Source: Streptomyces sp. JH34
Lineage (GTDB): Bacteria; Actinomycetota; Actinomycetes; Streptomycetales; Streptomycetaceae
NCBI RefSeq assembly: GCF_029428875.1
Contig: NZ_JAJSOO010000001.1
Location: forward strand, 62,001-126,000
Length of the DNA stretch: 64,000 bases
Direction of reading: 5' to 3'
Shown: positions 60,373 through 64,000 of the stretch, one piece after another
Layout: every line of letters starts with the position of its first letter
How positions within the stretch are numbered: the first letter of the stretch is position 1
Notes under the pieces: generated by a model
Told to the model about the DNA's origin: nothing
Database searches by the model: none
Seen by the model: the letters and a program-made list of their open reading frames with translations, nothing else
Translations under genes and position numbers: made by a program

Positions 60373-60391
60373 TGTCATCCAAAGGGTGACG
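60373..60391. promoter_or_regulatory. RheA-type operator, imperfect copy
   Basis: TGTCATC-CAAAG-GGTGACG has one arm identical to the perfect site 26 bp away and the other arm with two changes. Located right before the regulator start, it may mediate autoregulation. Confidence 0.65.
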
Positions 60392-60409
60392 TCATGGAAG
60401 GATCCCCCT

Positions 60410-61057
60410 ATGAGCGCCTCCCCTGCGGCCGGCGAACCCGCATCCTTCGCTGCGGCCTCAGCTGCGCTGGATGCGATCGACGAGGCCGTGCGCGCTGCTC
60501 AGAGACCCGAGCTCGTCCCGCCGACAGCGAACGGGACAGGTCCCGAGCAGGCTCTGGCAGCTCTGCTTCTTCTGCGTGAACTACGCGAAGGGCTGGCGGG
60601 GTGGGAGGCGGGTCTGATCGAAACAGCCCGTGCGGCAGGCAGCAGCTGGGCCGACCTCGCCCATCCACTCGGCGTCGCAAGTCGGCAAGCAGCCGAACGC
60701 CGCTACCTGCGTGTCCGTCCAGGAGCACCTGGCGCCACTGGCGAGGAGCGCGTACAGGCAACGCGCAACCACCGCGCCGCCGACCGCAGCGTCAGTACCT
60801 GGGCGCGGGACAACGCCGCGGACCTGCGACAACTCGCCGGCCAGATCACCTCGCTGTCCGATCTCCCCCGCGGCTCGACCACACGGCTCTCCGCAGCACT
60901 GGCCGACGACGATGCGGCCAGCCTCATCGCCCCACTGACCGCCGCCCATCGGTTTCTGACGGCCGACCACCCGAATCTCGCGGCCCGTATCGACACTATT
61001 CACCAACACACCGATCAGCTCCGCCAGGCCAGCAACGACCAGCGCGGCACTCCCTGA
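60410..61057 (+). CDS. rheA: RheA-type Hsp18 transcriptional regulator
   Basis: The protein is 215 residues. After an Ala-rich start it has ALAALLLLRELREGLAGWEA and GLIETARAAGSSWADLAHPL followed by GVASRQAAERRYLRV, a helix-turn-helix of the type in actinobacterial Hsp18 regulators, and then a helical region (DNAADLRQLAGQITSLSDLP, LSAALADDDAASLIAPLTAA) ending in a polar tail. ATG 60410 behind GGAAGGA is used; GTG 60386 is possible but overlaps the imperfect operator. Position, orientation and the two operators support a thermosensing repressor of the divergent hsp18. Confidence 0.8.
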   Translation: MSASPAAGEPASFAAASAALDAIDEAVRAAQRPELVPPTANGTGPEQALAALLLLRELREGLAGWEAGLIETARAAGSSWADLAHPLGVASRQAAERRYLRVRPGAPGATGEERVQATRNHRAADRSVSTWARDNAADLRQLAGQITSLSDLPRGSTTRLSAALADDDAASLIAPLTAAHRFLTADHPNLAARIDTIHQHTDQLRQASNDQRGTP

Positions 61058-61637
61058 CGATGATGACGCCCGCTGAGGGTGACGTCGGCGGGCGCCGCCC
61101 GGCTGGCAACGGCGGGTGGGGATCCCTGGAGGGTAGGGCGTGAACATCTCTGCACAGATCCGGCCGGCTGCCTGGTCCGCGGGGACTCGCTCGATGTGGC
61201 CGGGTACGGTCGCCCAGGCCCGACATCGCAAGCATGTCTGCGTCGAAGATCATGTCTCCCAGTGCGGCTCGAACCCGAGGGTCAGCTCCACGACCCTGCT
61301 TGTGACCGGGCGGTGTGGACGCACTGCGCGCCTACCAGGCACAAGATTGGGTGCCGTTCCGAACCGGTCCCAGGCTCGACGCCCTTTGACGAGGCTGGTC
61401 ACAGCCTCCAGCATTGCGGACGTGGCGTCACCCGCGACCCTGGCGAAGATGTACAGGAAGGACTGCGGGGTACTCCGACTGCCGGTTTCCCGTCACATCG
61501 ACGGCGAAGCCGGATGAAGTCGAATAGTCAAAGAGACCGGTCCGCCCAAGGCAGTCGGTGGCGTGTCGGTTTTTGGGAGCAACGCAGCCGGAAATCGCCC
61601 GCTCGGTATTCGTGAGGGAACCTGATGGCGACGTCAA
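61058..61637. other. Interval without a supported gene
   Basis: Downstream of the RheA-type gene, facing the 3' end of the YihY gene. No frame has both start signals and a recognisable domain. Confidence 0.45.
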
Positions 61638-62699
61638 TCAGTGGGAGCGGGGGTCCGAGGGCCCGGTGTCGCCCATACCTCTGCGGTCGTGGTCCGTCCA
61701 CTTGCTGGTGTCTCGTGGCACAGCGTAGGGCTCCTCCAAGGGTGGATGCCCACCAATGGCAGCCCTCTCCCTTGCCAGCTCCGCGTCGAACTCGAGACCG
61801 AGCAGGATGGCCAGGTTTGTGATCCACAGCCAGACCAGGAAGATGATCACGCCGGCCAACGCGCCGTAGGTCTTGTTGTACGACCCGAAGTTGGCCACGT
61901 AGAAGGCGAAGGCTGCTGACGCGGCCATCCAGATCACGAGAGCCAACAGGCTGCCCAGCGAGACGAATTTGAAGCCTCGGCCCTTCGCATTGGGCGCTGC
62001 CCAGTACAGGAGCGCGAGCAGAATGGTCACCAGCACCACCAGGACGGGCCATTTCGCGATCGACCATACGGTCATGGCCGTGTCGCCGAGTCCCAGCGCC
62101 GTACCCAGTCGACGTGCGAGGTTACCCGAAAGGACGACGATCAACGCACTGACGCAGGCCAGCACCATGAGTGCCAAGGTCAGGCCGACCCGGACCGGAA
62201 GCACCTTCCAGGCCGGCCGGCCTTCGGGGACGTCGTAGACGGCGTTGGCGGTCCGGATGAACGCTGCCACGTAGCCGGAGGCGGACCACAGAGCGGCCAG
62301 AAGGCCTACGATCGCGATGACCCATCCGGTCCCGCTGCTGGACTGCAACTGCGTCACCGCGTTCTTGAGAACATCACGCGCAGCTCCGGGAGCAAGCTTC
62401 TGGATGTTGTCCAGAACGGTTTGGGTTGCCGACTCCCCCGCGATGCCGAGCAGGGAGACAAGAACCAGCAGAGCCGGGAACAAGGCCAGGATGCCGTAAT
62501 AGGTCAGTGCCGCTGCTCGATCTGTGAGCTCGTCCTGTTTGAACTCTTCGAGTGTGCGACGAAGCACTGCCTTCCACGACGGCCTGCCGAATTTCTTCGG
62601 AGAGTCGGGAGCCGCGTGCTCCACTTCCGGACCCGGTCCGGCGCCTGAGCGGCCGCCGACCGACCTGGTGCCATCCTGGCCGTTCTGTTCGTTCCGCAT
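61638..62699 (-). CDS. YihY/BrkB-family membrane protein
   Basis: The protein is 353 residues. A charged N-terminus is followed by RRTLEEFKQDELTDRAAALT, the family signature YYGILALFPALLVLVSLLGI, and about six membrane helices in all, including GWVIAIVGLLAALWSASGYV, LALMVLACVSALIVVLSG, WPVLVVLVTILLALLYW and IIFLVWLWITNLAILLGLEF. The DRAAALTYY and FDAELARER segments are typical. The family was once named after ribonuclease BN, but it is an inner-membrane protein of uncertain role. The C-terminal about 50 residues are polar. ATG 62699 starts it. Confidence 0.92.
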   Translation of the reverse strand: MRNEQNGQDGTRSVGGRSGAGPGPEVEHAAPDSPKKFGRPSWKAVLRRTLEEFKQDELTDRAAALTYYGILALFPALLVLVSLLGIAGESATQTVLDNIQKLAPGAARDVLKNAVTQLQSSSGTGWVIAIVGLLAALWSASGYVAAFIRTANAVYDVPEGRPAWKVLPVRVGLTLALMVLACVSALIVVLSGNLARRLGTALGLGDTAMTVWSIAKWPVLVVLVTILLALLYWAAPNAKGRGFKFVSLGSLLALVIWMAASAAFAFYVANFGSYNKTYGALAGVIIFLVWLWITNLAILLGLEFDAELARERAAIGGHPPLEEPYAVPRDTSKWTDHDRRGMGDTGPSDPRSH

Positions 62700-63149
62700 G
62701 TGGACCAGGCAATCGCAGGTGTTTCTAGGGCGCGACCGCATAGCCGTTCCGAGAGCCCATGGGGGTGAGCGTGCACTCTCTGGACCCAGCCGGGTCCGGG
62801 CGCCTACGACGGAACGCAGCTTGGCATGAGGGAGGCCGAGGCATGAGGCCCCGAGTTCGGGGTCGGATGGTCCATATCGCCCGGCCGCCTGCGGCCTGTT
62901 TCTCGTGGCCCATGGTGTAGTGCTTCCACCCTGAGATGCCGCGTCAGCGCCATCAGGCCGAGCTTGAGGCAGGGCCAGGGGTGCCCGACGGCGCTGGGTT
63001 CAACTGCGTACAAGCGAGTCGTCCTGAGGACGTGCGCCGGGCAGCTGGTGTCGGGCAGCGATCAGAGCGGCGTCAATGTCCCTGGTACCGGTGGACAGGC
63101 AGAGGGTGTAGGAAATGTCGTCCATCCGCTGCCGTACCTCTGCGTCGCC
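62700..63149. other. Interval without a supported gene
   Basis: Between the start of the YihY gene and the PHP fragment. Frames are open on both strands because of base composition, but none shows a start with a ribosome site or a known motif. Confidence 0.45.
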
Positions 63150-63652
63150 ATTGTGCGCCCGAGACCGCCTTGGCCGAGTGGGGGCGGAGCCTCGCAGCGG
63201 ACGTTCCCACCGGACCGTGGCGGCCGGCGATGGGCAACAGCGACACCCACCTGGAAGGGCAGATCGGCATCCCTCACACCGTGGTCTTCGCCGAGGAACT
63301 GACCACCGAGGCGATCCTGTCCGGAATCCGTGGCGGCCGCAGTTGGGTCGCGGAGTCGGCGGACGTGGATGTGACGTTCACTGCCCATGCCGATGGCCGC
63401 GTTGCCAGGGTGGGGGAACAACTCACAACTCTTGGCGGACGGGTTCAAGTTCGGGCAGCAGTACGAGGCGTGCCGGTGGGGTCTGTCAGCTTTCACACCG
63501 GAGGAGAGGGCTACCGGGCGTCTCTCCTTGGCGACGGAGCAGATGTGGTGCAGTGGGACACGACGGCGGAGGAGTCAATGTTCGTCCGCATCGAGGTCCG
63601 CCATCCCAACGGAGACGTCGCCGCCCTCACCAATCCAATCATCCTCGTCTGA
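63150..63652 (+). pseudogene. PHP/CehA-McbA-type metallohydrolase, 3' part
   Basis: The forward frame reads ALAEWGRSLAADVPTGPWRP, AMGNSDTHLEGQIGIPHTVV, FAEELTTEAILSGIRGGRSW, VAESADVDVTFTAHADGRVA, and ends VRIEVRHPNGDVAALTNPII. GNSDTH is the last metal-binding motif of PHP-type phosphoesterases of the CehA/McbA group, followed by the family's C-terminal beta domain. The first metal motifs (N-terminal HxH and others) are missing and there is no start, so the gene is cut at about 63150. Confidence 0.75.
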
Positions 63653-64000
63653 CGCTTCGTTTCACCGCACGGTGCGCAGGCGACGGAGGCAGATGAGGCT
63701 GCAGGCGAGTTCGAGCAGACGTGGCCTGCCGGCCGATGGCCGTGCCTTCCGGACGGCCCGGGCGCGCACCGTGGTGACCGCGGCGTGGCGGCCGCCTCGC
63801 GTCCGTACGAGGCCGCCGCGCTCACCGCCTGACAGGCCGGGGCCCTCAACGGGTGGGGGCACACGGGACATCCCCCACTCCGTCCGGTGCACCGGACCCG
63901 GCATGCCTGGACTTCCGGGGTCTCGGGCCGGCCGACGCCGCCGGTGCCGGAAGGCTTGTCGGCGGCGGGCCGGGTGGCGCCGCGAGGTCAGGTCGTGGAA
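63653..64000. other. Window end, no supported gene
   Basis: An Arg/Ala-rich minus-strand frame (63662-63904) ends LELACSLICLRRLRTVR, but I cannot support it as a gene. Confidence 0.35.

Overview
The window is high-GC DNA with GTG and TTG starts, tight translational overlaps and gene families typical of Streptomyces (MmyB-like XRE regulators, Hsp18/RheA, GH42/GH36 sugar operons, YD-repeat remains, many decayed insertion sequences). It reads as an accessory, probably chromosome-arm, segment: short intact operons are separated by truncated genes and transposon debris. All family assignments come from reading motifs by eye; no database search was run.

Layout. 0-0.7 kb: fused relics of a response regulator and an amino-acid permease. 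0.8-10.3 kb: a lipoprotein, then a LacI regulator with a perfect operator palindrome ahead of an ABC sugar importer (binding protein and two permeases) overlapping a GH42 beta-galactosidase and a GH36 alpha-galactosidase, a galacto-oligosaccharide utilisation unit without its own ATPase. 10.3-13.7 kb: relics of an NRPS adenylation domain, an IS630 transposase and an RHS protein, plus an S1-domain protein and a YwqG-like protein. 13.9-19.6 kb: two divergent XRE-regulator/redox units (SDR; MFS plus Zn-ADH). 19.8-25 kb: a kinase-like protein, an IS3 relic, a MerR/monooxygenase pair and a TetR/ferredoxin-MBL pair with a palindromic operator. 25-32.9 kb: a graveyard of recombinases, IS5/IS630 pieces, a frameshifted MBL gene and an internally inverted glutamate decarboxylase, with a few intact small genes and a DUF3048 lipoprotein. 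33-39 kb: a P450, then a partly decayed second copy of the MFS/ADH/SDR/XRE module.

39.7-44 kb holds a compact five-gene minus-strand cluster: a protealysin-like M4 protease, its emfourin-type inhibitor, a DUF2235 alpha/beta hydrolase, a CYTH-like protein and an Imm49-like protein. This is the best candidate here for an under-described system. 44.4-52.9 kb is a set of nested mobile elements: an IS701 with CTAG duplication, a 5.18 kb unit with IS701-like ends and CTAG flanks carrying a blasticidin-S-deaminase homologue, an IS5 inside another IS5-family transposase, and an IS630 with 31-bp perfect ends inserted in the TA of the unit's right CTAG.

53-56.4 kb: a PucR-type regulator divergent from a ferredoxin reductase/fatty-acid desaturase pair. 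56.8-64 kb: a truncated DUF6461 protein, a VOC protein, a SUKH protein, DUF2267, Hsp20/Hsp18 divergent from its RheA-type regulator with two operators, a YihY-type membrane protein and the 3' half of a PHP-family hydrolase gene.
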